This document shows positions 18,650 to 27,770 of a stretch of DNA of 64,000 nucleotides, one piece after another; the stretch's first letter is position 1; each line of letters starts with the position of its first letter. The position numbers and the translations under genes were made by a program. The notes beneath the pieces were generated by a model. It did not search any database. It saw only the letters and a program-made list of their open reading frames with translations, and was not told the origin of the DNA. The stretch covers positions 62,001 to 126,000 of the forward strand of contig NZ_JACRSX010000007.1 of NCBI RefSeq assembly GCF_014384985.1, read 5' to 3'. This stretch comes from Jutongia huaianensis. GTDB taxonomy: Bacteria > Bacillota > Clostridia > Lachnospirales > Lachnospiraceae.

Positions 18650-19222
18650 ATGAAGGAAACATTACAGATAACAGCAAAGGAAGCCGTAGAAAAGCTGCTT
18701 ACCGGCAATAAACAATATATTGACTCCAAATACGGAGTGGGAGATATTTCCAAAGAAAAAAGAAGGCTGACCTCTCTGCATGGTCAGTCCCCCTATGCGA
18801 TCATTGTCACCTGCTCGGATTCCAGAGTCATTCCGGAACATATATTTTCTGCCGGAATCGGGGAGCTTTTTGTGATCCGTCTGGCAGGCAATGTGATTGA
18901 TGACCACCAGCTTGGAAGCATCGAATATGCCGCCGGCCATCTGGGCTGCCGTCTGATCCTTGTGATGGGTCATACCCATTGCGGTGCTGTGGACGCAGCA
19001 ATAAATGGTAATCCGGAAAACTACATTAAATTTATTACCGATGAGATCCGTCTTGCCATCGGGGACGAAACGGACGCCGCAAAAGCCTGTGAGCTAAATG
19101 TTGCCCACAGCATCCGGATCATTGAGGACAGCTTGGAGATCCATCATATGGAAGAAGATACCGGACTCCGCGTCATGGGTGCCATTTATGATATTGAATC
19201 CGGTGAGGTACGGTTATTGTAA
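18650..19222 (+). CDS. beta-class carbonic anhydrase
   Basis: A 190-aa cytoplasmic zinc enzyme interconverting CO2 and bicarbonate. The zinc and active-site residues are visible: C55 and D57 in VTCSDSRV, H108 and C111 in GHTHCGAV. D57-R59 form the conserved dyad. The ATG has a GAGGTGATAAGGG context. It supplies bicarbonate for carboxylation and helps pH balance; in a gut anaerobe, high CO2 tolerance is a plausible role. A K+ channel gene follows 128 bases downstream on the same strand. Confidence 0.95.
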   Translation: MKETLQITAKEAVEKLLTGNKQYIDSKYGVGDISKEKRRLTSLHGQSPYAIIVTCSDSRVIPEHIFSAGIGELFVIRLAGNVIDDHQLGSIEYAAGHLGCRLILVMGHTHCGAVDAAINGNPENYIKFITDEIRLAIGDETDAAKACELNVAHSIRIIEDSLEIHHMEEDTGLRVMGAIYDIESGEVRLL

Positions 19223-19350
19223 TGGCAGATCTCCTTATCACATTACTATAAGAGAGCCGGATGTCCCCGCCTGCCGAACGATTGTCTTTTGTCTACGGTA
19301 TCAGGAATCAGCGTCCCATGCCGTCAAGCGTTTTATAGAAGGAGTAACTT

Positions 19351-20292
19351 ATGAAAGAAAAATTGTTTAATATCATTCAGATCGGCGACCGGAGCAATCA
19401 AATCAGCCGTTTTTTTGATATCTTTATCACCGTAACGATTTTCGCCAATATCGTTGTCACTTTCATGGAAACCTTTCAGGAGCTGGCGTTTCTATCTACA
19501 TGGTTTCGTGTCATAGAAGTGATTACCATCTCGATCTTCTGCGTGGAATATATTTTCCGTATCTGGACTGCCGGATATCTCTATCCGGAAATATCCCTCT
19601 GCCGTGCAAGACTTCATTTTCTGATCTCCTTCGACGGCATTATTGACTTACTGACCATTGTACCGGCATCTTTTCTGTCAGGCTTTGTAATCTTTCGTAT
19701 GCTCCGTGTGGCGCGTATTTTTCATTTGTTCCGCCTCAATGCAAAATATGATTCCTTTAATGTGATCACAACGGTTCTCTATGAGAAAAAGAACCAGATC
19801 ATTTCCTCTCTGTTTATTGTACTGGTTTTGATGCTCGCAAGCAGTCTTTGTATGTACAGCGTGGAGCACAACGCCCAGCCCGCGGTCTTTCAGAATGCCT
19901 TCAGCGGTCTCTGGTGGAGCATGTCCACTCTGCTCACCGTGGGATACGGTGACATTTACCCCATCACTCCACTGGGCAGAATCATGGCGATCGTGATCGC
20001 CTATCTTGGCGTGGGAGCCGTTGCGATCCCTACCGGTATCATCAGTGCCGGTTTCGTAGAGCAGTATCAACGAAAAAGCACGCTGTCCAATTTTCGCAAT
20101 ACAGATATTAAAGAAATTGCAGAAATATTTGTAGATAAGCAATATGCCGGAAAGACCATCGAAGAAATTGAAGATGACGATCAGGCAACCATTTACCTGA
20201 TCCTGCGGGATGACCTGTCGATCCTTCCCCAGAAGGATACGGTCTTAAAGCTCAACGATATTATCGTGGTCAGAAGCACGGAAGAAACGTAA
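19351..20292 (+). CDS. voltage-gated-type potassium channel with C-terminal TrkA-C-like domain
   Basis: A 313-aa membrane protein with six helices. The S4 segment carries spaced arginines (R116, R119, R122, R128) and the pore has the selectivity filter TVGYGD (196-201). The last 70 residues (KEIAEIFVDKQYAGKTIEEI to the end) resemble the TrkA-C ligand domain found on K+ channels and transporters. It resembles Kch/KvAP-type bacterial channels that set membrane potential. GAAGGAG precedes the ATG. The gap after the carbonic anhydrase gene shows no terminator, so co-transcription is possible. Confidence 0.92.
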   Translation: MKEKLFNIIQIGDRSNQISRFFDIFITVTIFANIVVTFMETFQELAFLSTWFRVIEVITISIFCVEYIFRIWTAGYLYPEISLCRARLHFLISFDGIIDLLTIVPASFLSGFVIFRMLRVARIFHLFRLNAKYDSFNVITTVLYEKKNQIISSLFIVLVLMLASSLCMYSVEHNAQPAVFQNAFSGLWWSMSTLLTVGYGDIYPITPLGRIMAIVIAYLGVGAVAIPTGIISAGFVEQYQRKSTLSNFRNTDIKEIAEIFVDKQYAGKTIEEIEDDDQATIYLILRDDLSILPQKDTVLKLNDIIVVRSTEET

Positions 20293-20299
20293 ATTTCCG

Positions 20300-20974
20300 T
20301 TATCTCAGTTTTCTCAGATACACCTTCTGCTCCGGCGTGATCCGATAGCTTTCCACTGCCTTCTGAATGGTTTTGCGATGTAACCAGGGTGACAGCCTGC
20401 GCTCCTCCAGATAAGGGATCACTGTATCCCACTGCCTGGCAAGAGCCGTCGCCAGATACCACGCGATCATCATATTGACATAATATTCATCTGAGACTAC
20501 TCCGGCCACCCATTCCGGATATTCCGGCCGGAAATCCTCATCCAGATACAATCTCATCAAAACGCCCATCCCATAACGGATCGTATAAGTCTCACCGGAG
20601 GCGATCCAGATCCGGATATGCCCCAGCAGCTCCTCTTTATGCTTAGCAAAACATTTCGGAAGCGGCAGATCACATGTAGCCCAGTTATCAATATATGGCA
20701 GAAAGCCCTCGATCTGCTCCAGACATCTTTGAAAATCCTTCACCTGGGTGAGCAACATCATATGAAGATTATTTTCCTCATAATAATAGTGCGGCAGCTC
20801 CACCAAAAAGTCTTCTGCCTCCGTTTTTTTTCCAAACTCCTTTGCAAACTGGCGCAGCATGGGAGTCCGTATTCCAATGACACGTTCCTTATCAATATTC
20901 GGAATCAGTTTACTGTGAAAATCCCGGTATTTTGTATCCTGTAATTCAAATAATCGTTTCTGTAATGAAGTCAT
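20300..20974 (-). CDS. DNA alkylation repair protein (AlkD-like HEAT-repeat family)
   Basis: A 224-aa all-helical protein with the family hallmarks GIRTPMLRQFAKEF (about residues 34-47), DNWATCDLPLPK (near 96) and YYVNMMIAWYLATAL (near 164). The family removes N3- and N7-alkylated purines without base flipping. The Trp and Asp of the DNWATCD segment correspond to the conserved active-site region. It converges with the K+ channel gene (7-base gap) and has its own GAGGAAGAG site. Confidence 0.88.
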   Translation of the reverse strand: MTSLQKRLFELQDTKYRDFHSKLIPNIDKERVIGIRTPMLRQFAKEFGKKTEAEDFLVELPHYYYEENNLHMMLLTQVKDFQRCLEQIEGFLPYIDNWATCDLPLPKCFAKHKEELLGHIRIWIASGETYTIRYGMGVLMRLYLDEDFRPEYPEWVAGVVSDEYYVNMMIAWYLATALARQWDTVIPYLEERRLSPWLHRKTIQKAVESYRITPEQKVYLRKLR

Positions 20975-20998
20975 ATCTCTTCCTCTAAAATGTACACT

Positions 20999-22030
20999 CT
21001 ACACGATCGCCTTAGGCAGGTACTGCCGCAGATGCTTCCACGCATTATCTGCTGCCACCGCAAACGCAAAGGTTACCAGAAAGATTCCAAGCGTATAAAA
21101 CGGAATCCCAATCCATCCCGGCACATCTAACGGTTCCATTTCTTCCTTCACAATATCCAGAAAAATAATATGTGACAGATAAATAGTAAAGGAATGTCTT
21201 GAAATCATCTGCATTAACGCCTTCTGTGCTTCCGTAAAACGAATCACTCCCTGCTCTATGATCCCGCCAAAAATTCCCAGTGAACATATGGCGATCAGAG
21301 GGTTCCGATACTGGAAAAAGATTTCTTCATGACTACCGGACACCCATGTCCCCCACCATGTCAACCCGATATTTATCATCCCTGCCGCAAAAGCAATGCC
21401 AAAACAGATCTTACTTCCCAGACGATAATCCTTTGAAAAATATCGTATAATATATCCCATCACAAAATAACCAAGATAACTGGAATTGCCTACCATTGGA
21501 ACGGTATATGTAAACTCCATATCCGCCAGTGCCAGTACATAATATAATGTCAGAAAAAAGATCCAAAGCATGACAAAATATTCCGTCAGGCGACGGTTCA
21601 TTTTTTTAAATAATAGCTGGAAAAACGGGAGCGCAATATACATTCCAAGGATTGCATACAAAAACCATAAATGCTTTTTGACCGGTTCCTCAAAAAGAGT
21701 CGCAAAATCATACCTGTCATCCCAGAATATGATATTCCAGATATAATACAGTACACTCCAGAACACTAGAACCACAAGAGTATGGATCACCCGGTGTATA
21801 CTTTTGCGAATACTGACATTTTCCTCCAGCAAAAGGTATCCGCTAATCATAAAAAAGACAGGAACCGCAACACGACTGAAGCAGTTGGTAAAAAGCGAAA
21901 ATAAATATGTCCCATAGGAAACCTCTCCATATGCCCTGCTGTATACATTGGACACATGGATACATACCACTAAGATACAGGAAATGACCCGCAATAATTC
22001 GATATTATAATTCCTCTCGCGGCTCACCAC
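20999..22030 (-). CDS. membrane acyltransferase, Acyltransferase_3 family
   Basis: A 343-aa polytopic protein with about ten helices. The N-terminal RNYNIELLRVISCILVVCIH and the helix PVFFMISGYLLL are signatures of the OafA/WecH-type acyltransferases, which transfer acetyl or succinyl groups to surface polysaccharides, peptidoglycan or small molecules. The acceptor cannot be predicted. GTG 22030, six bases after AGGAG, is the likely start; the ATG at 22036 is too close to that site. No glycan biosynthesis genes are adjacent. Confidence 0.88.
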   Translation of the reverse strand: MVSRERNYNIELLRVISCILVVCIHVSNVYSRAYGEVSYGTYLFSLFTNCFSRVAVPVFFMISGYLLLEENVSIRKSIHRVIHTLVVLVFWSVLYYIWNIIFWDDRYDFATLFEEPVKKHLWFLYAILGMYIALPFFQLLFKKMNRRLTEYFVMLWIFFLTLYYVLALADMEFTYTVPMVGNSSYLGYFVMGYIIRYFSKDYRLGSKICFGIAFAAGMINIGLTWWGTWVSGSHEEIFFQYRNPLIAICSLGIFGGIIEQGVIRFTEAQKALMQMISRHSFTIYLSHIIFLDIVKEEMEPLDVPGWIGIPFYTLGIFLVTFAFAVAADNAWKHLRQYLPKAIV

Positions 22031-22083
22031 AAACATCTCCTCTCATCTGAAATAAAATACCAAAATGAAGACCTTTCTTTCTG

Positions 22084-23403
22084 CTACAGCAGTTGATATT
22101 TTCCGTCTCCATACCGGGAGATTTTCGTACTATAGAACTCTCGAAGGGCACGGATCAGATAAGACGTGTCCTTAACTCCCGCCGTCTCATAAGGGGAATG
22201 CATTGCAAGCTGGGCCAGACCGATGTCCACCATATTGATGGATACCTGATGACTTGCAATATTGCCAAGAGTAGAACCTCCCGGCACATCTGAACGATTC
22301 ACATAGCTTTGCACCGGCACATCTGCTCTCCGGCAGATTTCCTGAAATACAGCGGCAGAAACTGCATCTGTGGTGTACCTCTGATTGGCATTATACTTGA
22401 TCACAATGCCCTCATTCATATATGGACGGTTCGTTGGATCTGCCTTGTCCAGATGGTTCGGATGTGCGGCATGTGCGTTGTCCGCAGAGATCATAAAGCT
22501 CTCGGAAAGCATCATCCGGAAATCCTCTGCATCCTTTCCGAGGCAATCTGCGATCCGGGCCAGTGTATCCTTTAAGAAGCCGGAAGCTGCCCCCTGCTTT
22601 GTAGCGCTTCCTACCTCCTCATTATCAAACACGCTGCATACGCTGATGCTGTCCCTGTGACCGCCTTCCACTAAAGCCCGGATCGAAGCATAGGCACACT
22701 GTACATCATCCAGATGCGGGCTGGATATATACTCTCCATGAGCTCCCCAGATCGTCCCCGGCATCCGATTATACAAAAACAGATCCGTTGAAATCAGATC
22801 CTTTTCTTCCACTCCTGCCTGCTCTGCTGCCATTGCCAGAAAGGTTCCCTCCGCCTTTTCATCTCCCCAGATCGGGATCATATCCTTCTGGGCGTTGTAA
22901 GTATATCCATCATTTAAGCTGCGGTCCATATGGATCGCCAGATTGGGAAGCATCACAAGATCCCGGTCAAAATTGATCGTTCTTGTTTCAAGGCCCTGAT
23001 CTGTCCGCACCATCACCCTGCCGGCGATCGAAAGAGGTCTGTCAAACCATGGCGCACAAAGCATGCCTCCATACTTTTCTACGTTCAGTTCAATATAGTG
23101 GCCTGCCACCTTCATTTCCGGATGTTCCTTAATCTTAAAGCTCGGAGAATCACTGTGGCTTGCGGCAATCTGGAAATTCCCGGCAGCTCCCTCCGGAATC
23201 CGAAAACCGATCAAAGAGGAGCCGTTTCTCATCACATAGTAATCCCTGCCCGCCTGTAGCTCCCATCTTTCATTTTCATATAGGCGCACAAAGCCATTTA
23301 TCTCCAACATCTGTGCCAGCCCGTCTGCCACATGATAACAGCTTGGGTGCGCCTGAATAAACTCCATCATTTCCTGAGATATTTTCTGATCTATATCCTG
23401 CAT
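22084..23403 (-). CDS. apeB: M18-family aminopeptidase
   Basis: A 439-aa cytosolic dinuclear zinc aminopeptidase. Visible features are the first metal ligand segment AASHSDSP, the central SSPHLDDVQCAYA and the catalytic FDNEEVGSATKQGA with its Glu pair, plus the C-terminal MHSPYETAG that carries the last His ligand. Members prefer acidic or hydrophobic N-terminal residues. A GGAGGAACGG site precedes the ATG. It is followed, 54 bases on, by the acyltransferase gene. Confidence 0.95.
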   Translation of the reverse strand: MQDIDQKISQEMMEFIQAHPSCYHVADGLAQMLEINGFVRLYENERWELQAGRDYYVMRNGSSLIGFRIPEGAAGNFQIAASHSDSPSFKIKEHPEMKVAGHYIELNVEKYGGMLCAPWFDRPLSIAGRVMVRTDQGLETRTINFDRDLVMLPNLAIHMDRSLNDGYTYNAQKDMIPIWGDEKAEGTFLAMAAEQAGVEEKDLISTDLFLYNRMPGTIWGAHGEYISSPHLDDVQCAYASIRALVEGGHRDSISVCSVFDNEEVGSATKQGAASGFLKDTLARIADCLGKDAEDFRMMLSESFMISADNAHAAHPNHLDKADPTNRPYMNEGIVIKYNANQRYTTDAVSAAVFQEICRRADVPVQSYVNRSDVPGGSTLGNIASHQVSINMVDIGLAQLAMHSPYETAGVKDTSYLIRALREFYSTKISRYGDGKYQLL

Positions 23404-23433
23404 ATCCGTTCCTCCGTCATTTTCTCATTAAGA

Positions 23434-24132
23434 TCAAAACAGATCATCCTGCATCCGGTAATGCTCCATCAGATCCATGGCCGCCCGCAGGCTTCCCGCC
23501 TGGTTAAATCCCTTCGGATAGGCAACACCATCGTCCATAGCTTTCTTTAAGGTTTCCTCAAAACAGGCTTTTCCGTACCTCTGGATAAATATGGCCGAAA
23601 CCTTGGCAATATATTCCGTCTGTATATTGTAATAGCCCTTGCTGCATGCCGGCAGATCAAAACACTGGTAGCATCCCTCCAGCCCCCGTTGTTTGGAGCA
23701 GATCACATTCTCACACTGCCCATCCGGAAATAGGGTTCCGAAGGAACAGCAGGCATAATCACTCCGGCATCCGCCACACCACTGACTCTGCAGACAGTAG
23801 GTACAATGCTGTCCACATCTTGCAATGGGATCTGTTCCCGCCTTGGCACGCTGTACCAGATATTCCTTCATCTGGCGGCACCGTTCGATCCTTTCCCCCT
23901 TCGGGTCATCCCCTTCCTGGTCATCATACGAATAGCGGTGAAGCATTTCACAGCAGAAATCCTTACATTCTCCACAAAAGTCCACTTTCTTTTTGCGAGC
24001 ACAGGCCGCCAGCTCACATGGTCCGTAAAAAGGATTGCCGCCGGTTGCAACACATCCCCCGCAATGAAACTCTTCCCGATATTCACATTCCTCGCAGCTA
24101 AGACCGCAGTAAGAATCCATTCCTTTGTACAT
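23434..24132 (-). CDS. DUF3795 cysteine-rich protein
   Basis: About 232 aa with more than 20 cysteines. Two DUF3795-like units can be seen: YCGLSCEECEYREEFHCGGC near the start and RCGQHCTYC ... WCGGCRSDYACC in the middle, followed by a helical C-terminal part. The clustered C-x2-C and C-x3-C pairs suggest zinc or Fe-S binding. The family function is unknown. The ATG at 24132 has AAGGG 9 bases upstream; a GTG at 24141 is too close to it. Confidence 0.82.
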   Translation of the reverse strand: MYKGMDSYCGLSCEECEYREEFHCGGCVATGGNPFYGPCELAACARKKKVDFCGECKDFCCEMLHRYSYDDQEGDDPKGERIERCRQMKEYLVQRAKAGTDPIARCGQHCTYCLQSQWCGGCRSDYACCSFGTLFPDGQCENVICSKQRGLEGCYQCFDLPACSKGYYNIQTEYIAKVSAIFIQRYGKACFEETLKKAMDDGVAYPKGFNQAGSLRAAMDLMEHYRMQDDLF

Positions 24133-24330
24133 TCCAAACACCCTTACTTTCTCTCATAGTTATATCAAATTTATCACATTCTACGCCTCTGCGTCAATAT
24201 GGCATAAAATATCTGCGCACAAAAACAGACCGGCATATAAAACGAACCGGTCTGTCCGTGATCCACAAGCAACTGCAGTTGTTCTGATCTGCGATTCCTG
24301 CTGCATGCTTTCGTAAAGGTCATCTGATTG

Positions 24331-25167
24331 TTAGAAGCTGTGGCCTCCGCCCCCTCCGGAGCTTCCGCCTCCTCCACTGCTTCTGCCTCCGCCTCCTCCG
24401 CCGGAACTGGAAGAGCTTCGCGGACTGTATGTTTTCGTATTTCTTACAAACTGTACATTCAACTGATTGATCCGCTGGGTTGTCGCAATCGATGCCAGCA
24501 GCTCCGCCTCGGACGGACTCTTGGCTCTGGAGAATAATTTCACCAGCAGATAATTGATCAAAACAGCCAGAGCTGCTGCCAGAAAGATATTACTCGCATA
24601 CTTCATAGGCTGGGCAATCTTTCTGCCCTCCAGCAGAGTAACCTCCGCGTTATAAACTTCTTTTGCTCAACGGTAATAGTCGCGATCGGACGCATATTTG
24701 TAAACCTTATCGGTAATGGTATTGGCATAGGCATTGGTAATGGTCTTATAGATCACACCATTACTGTAAATGTAAATTTTACGCTGCGCCATGTCGATCA
24801 AAAAAAGTGTGCCGCTTTCCTCTGCACTGCTCTGTTTCCACAGATATTTGTCATAAAGATCATGTGCCAGTGCCGAAGTAGACCGATACTCGATATCTGT
24901 CGTAAAAAATCCCGCCGATCCGTATTGAGTCAGCCCCTTCATCTCCTTCGCCAGTGCATGCAGCTGACTATCCTCCAGCAGAGAAGCATCATCATGGATC
25001 TCAACCTTATACCCTGTCGTTTCATCGGTATAAACCGTTCCATCCGGTCGTTCTAATATATCCTCTGCCATTACAGGTGAGAACACAGGCAACAGACAAA
25101 ATACCGCCAGCAGACCCACACAAAAGAGCCTTATGGCATTCCGGAATAACGATGTCTTATTATGCAC
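24331..25167 (-). pseudogene. TPM-domain membrane protein interrupted by an in-frame TGA
   Basis: A signal-like helix (FCVGLLAVFCLLPVFSPVMA) is followed by a TPM domain to about residue 166. An in-frame TGA (24669-24667) then interrupts the frame, and the same frame continues without another stop through AKEVYNAEVTLLEGRKIAQP, one transmembrane helix and a tail of repeated S and G ending GGGGGHSF. That architecture (signal, TPM, helix, Gly-rich tail) is normal for one TPM protein, so one gene has acquired a stop. The likely start is GTG 25167, 8 bases after GGAGG and overlapping the upstream gene's stop; ATG 25173 is too close. TPM proteins are linked to membrane protein quality control. Confidence 0.8.
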
Positions 25168-26857
25168 GGTCATCACCTCCCTTATAATGAAACTGTGGCA
25201 ATGGCCGGGTTGCAAACAGGTTATAACACCGGATCAGATCCACAAGCGCAATCAACATGGTGATCAGCAGGATACCAGCACAGCTGTAATAATATATATC
25301 ACTGACCGGATTGATCAATGCCACTGCAACGGAAAGGATCGTCGGTAACAAAATCCATGTCAGCCCCATCCCTCGTCCTTTTCTTGCCTCAATATCATCC
25401 ATCCGGAACCACGCTCTGAACCAGAATATAATGATCGCCACCGCAGAAAGTCCCACGGTAATTCTCGTAAAATACTGCTCCAATACACCACCTGTAAGCA
25501 GTCCTCCTACGACAAGAAATACCATAAGAACGATATCAACGATCCGTATCACCAAGCGGTTATCTTCCAGCTCCACAACACTGCTGTTTCCTGTCGTAAC
25601 TACCGCCTTTACACCATCTTTTTTCTTTTCTGCCTCTACAGTGGCCGCAAGCTGTGCATCCGATTTCGGCGGAAGCTCTTCTCCTCCCGGTGCCTTTTTG
25701 TGGCTTTCCCGCTGTTTCCGCCTCTTTACTGCAATGGCTCCCTTATCGTCCTCCTTGCCCTCCTTTACCGCAATATCATCAATCTGCTCATAATAGATAA
25801 AGGACAACACTGCGGCGATCAGTGCAACGATTCCCAGAAGAATTCCCGGTATCACAGTAAAAAAACGGTTTAGCAGCAGGAAGATCGGGATCGTCAGAAT
25901 CGCAGACGTTCCTAAGTACTTGGGTACATCCACCGGAAGATCAGCAACTACTTTTCCTGTCTGACCGTTTACTGTAGCGTATGCCACACGATCGTTATTT
26001 TTGTATGCCATAAACCACACCGGAAACATAGCACCGTTTACCTGATCCACCTTCGAATGAAGTTTTCTCTCAAGCGTCCTTCCCCGTTCCTCAAGAGAAT
26101 ACTTCCGCAGATTTGGATACTGCTCAATAAATTTCTCTGTTTCTCCCAGCGCAAATTCCTCTGCCTCCTGTACGTAAAGAGAGGTATCCACATCCGCACT
26201 GTCCGCATAAAAACCACTGAGATACGCCGGTGTAAACTCCTTCATCGCTTTTGTGTCAAAGGGTGCAAGGCATCCACTGATGTTATCGGAAAAGGAAGAG
26301 GATGCGTCATATGCAATGCCATTATAATCTGCTTCCAGGTTCATATCCAGATTATAATGACTGGTGATTATGTAATCTCCTTTGCGCATCTCCGTTGTTC
26401 CGCTCAACTGTATATCAGGGCCACCCTGCTGCACATCATAGATCCAGTACGGCATATAAATTCCCCGGAACTCATTGATATGCTTCTCACTTTTCAACTC
26501 CTTCGGGGCAAATACTGCCTTTCCCATCATTTTCATATAGGCTTTCTTGCACTGCTCCTTCGTCTGACCAAACGGAATGATATACTTTGGTCTGTGTTCC
26601 TTCTGCAGGCGGCTCTCCAGCACCGCTGACGAACCACAGAAGGTACAAAAACCTGCTGCAGTATTGTCCGTACTGTAAATTTCTCCGCCACACTGCGGAC
26701 ATCGGAATACGGTTACTTCGTATTCTTCCTGCTCCTGCGCTCCGTTTTTGTCTGACACTTCATAGGGATCAAACTTGGAATCACAGCTGGCACATGCCAT
26801 CATTTTCGATGGAATATCATATCGCAGATTTCCACCACAATTGGGACATTCGTACAT
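25160..26857 (-). CDS. zinc-ribbon membrane protein of unknown function
   Basis: A 565-aa protein. Two N-terminal zinc ribbons are seen: CPNCGG ... CASCDSKFDP (residues 4-31) and CPQCGG ... CTFCGSS (about 53-76). A beta-rich soluble region follows (to about residue 310), then a helical pair near 315-350, a charged linker rich in K and E, and three or four more hydrophobic helices near the C-terminus. I recognise the layout from clostridial TFIIB-type zinc ribbon proteins but know no function. It is upstream of and overlaps the TPM gene by 8 bases, which suggests a shared membrane role. Confidence 0.8.
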   Translation of the reverse strand: MYECPNCGGNLRYDIPSKMMACASCDSKFDPYEVSDKNGAQEQEEYEVTVFRCPQCGGEIYSTDNTAAGFCTFCGSSAVLESRLQKEHRPKYIIPFGQTKEQCKKAYMKMMGKAVFAPKELKSEKHINEFRGIYMPYWIYDVQQGGPDIQLSGTTEMRKGDYIITSHYNLDMNLEADYNGIAYDASSSFSDNISGCLAPFDTKAMKEFTPAYLSGFYADSADVDTSLYVQEAEEFALGETEKFIEQYPNLRKYSLEERGRTLERKLHSKVDQVNGAMFPVWFMAYKNNDRVAYATVNGQTGKVVADLPVDVPKYLGTSAILTIPIFLLLNRFFTVIPGILLGIVALIAAVLSFIYYEQIDDIAVKEGKEDDKGAIAVKRRKQRESHKKAPGGEELPPKSDAQLAATVEAEKKKDGVKAVVTTGNSSVVELEDNRLVIRIVDIVLMVFLVVGGLLTGGVLEQYFTRITVGLSAVAIIIFWFRAWFRMDDIEARKGRGMGLTWILLPTILSVAVALINPVSDIYYYSCAGILLITMLIALVDLIRCYNLFATRPLPQFHYKGGDDRA

Positions 26858-26921
26858 ACCTTACCTCCTTTTAATGAATTTCCTGATACTCCTTCATTGC
26901 GATCTGCTTTTAACCCGTGCA

Positions 26922-27767
26922 TCATTTAATTCGTACATATACAATGCTGAGTTTGGAATTTTTCGGACTTGGAACTGCATCAATCTCCAGAAAATCAAAG
27001 CTCCGGATCAGCTTACCAAGTTTGGAATAACCATAGTTTCTCGGATCAAAGCCCGGAATTCTTTTGGATAACTGGATTCCGATCTCAGACTGGTTGATCC
27101 ATCCATCCTCATCTGACTTCAGATCAATGATATTAGCAATCTCATCCCCGAGCTCCTCCTTCGTCAGGAAGCTCTCTTCGGAACGGTCATCATAAAAATC
27201 ATAGAAGCTGTCATCATAAGAATAAACCGGTACAGCTTCCTTTTTGGATTCCTTCTTTTGTTTCTTGCCGGACTGGCTGTTGCCGCCTCCTGCCGGCTTC
27301 TTTTTCTGTTGTTTTTTATTTTCATCCTCTGCCTTATATAACAGGTCCAGATACTTGAAGGTCTCACAGGCGGATACCAGAGAGATCGGTGTCTTTTTTT
27401 CTCCCATGCCGATCACCAGCATTCCGGCCTCCCTGAGACGATTGGCAAGCTTTGTAAAATCACTGTCCGACGTTACCAGACAAAAGCCCGTAACATTGCC
27501 GGTATACAAAATGTCCATGGCATCAATGATCATTGCTGAATCCGAGGCATTTTTGTTTTTGGTATAGTTGATCTGAAAGATTGGTGTTAATGCGTATTTA
27601 CGCAGCTCATCCTTCCATGCCGAAGCACTCCCCTCCGAAAAATCAGCATATACTCTTTTATACGTGGGCGTACCAAATTCTATGACTTCATCTAATATCA
27701 ACTTGATGTATTTGCGGGAAATATTCTCCCCGTCGATCAGTACTGCGATCTTATCCTGTTTCTGCAT
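26922..27767 (-). CDS. NYN-domain (LabA/DUF88-like) protein with C-terminal OST-HTH-like domain
   Basis: A 281-aa protein. The NYN nuclease fold is shown by VLIDGENISRKY (residues 9-20), NASDSAMIIDAMD and VTSDSDFTKLANRLREAG, all with the acidic metal-site residues in place. A lysine-rich linker (about 150-180) leads to a C-terminal region resembling an OST-HTH/LOTUS RNA-binding domain (GWINQSEIGIQL ... LGKLIRSFDFLEID). RNA cleavage or turnover is inferred from the family. It lies 3 bases downstream of the GGDEF gene stop-to-start, so the two are one operon. Confidence 0.88.
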   Translation of the reverse strand: MQKQDKIAVLIDGENISRKYIKLILDEVIEFGTPTYKRVYADFSEGSASAWKDELRKYALTPIFQINYTKNKNASDSAMIIDAMDILYTGNVTGFCLVTSDSDFTKLANRLREAGMLVIGMGEKKTPISLVSACETFKYLDLLYKAEDENKKQQKKKPAGGGNSQSGKKQKKESKKEAVPVYSYDDSFYDFYDDRSEESFLTKEELGDEIANIIDLKSDEDGWINQSEIGIQLSKRIPGFDPRNYGYSKLGKLIRSFDFLEIDAVPSPKNSKLSIVYVRIK

Positions 27768-27770
27768 CCT

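Noticed and set aside
24331..24606. Gly-rich 91-aa ORF as a separate gene
   Set aside because: It is in the same frame as the TPM domain upstream and completes that protein's usual layout; its own ATG has no good ribosome site.
24667..24669. The TGA in the TPM gene as a selenocysteine codon
   Set aside because: TPM proteins are not known selenoproteins, and the only downstream hairpin (TCTGC/GCAGA, about 35 bases on) is too weak and too far for a usual bacterial SECIS. A nonsense change is simpler.
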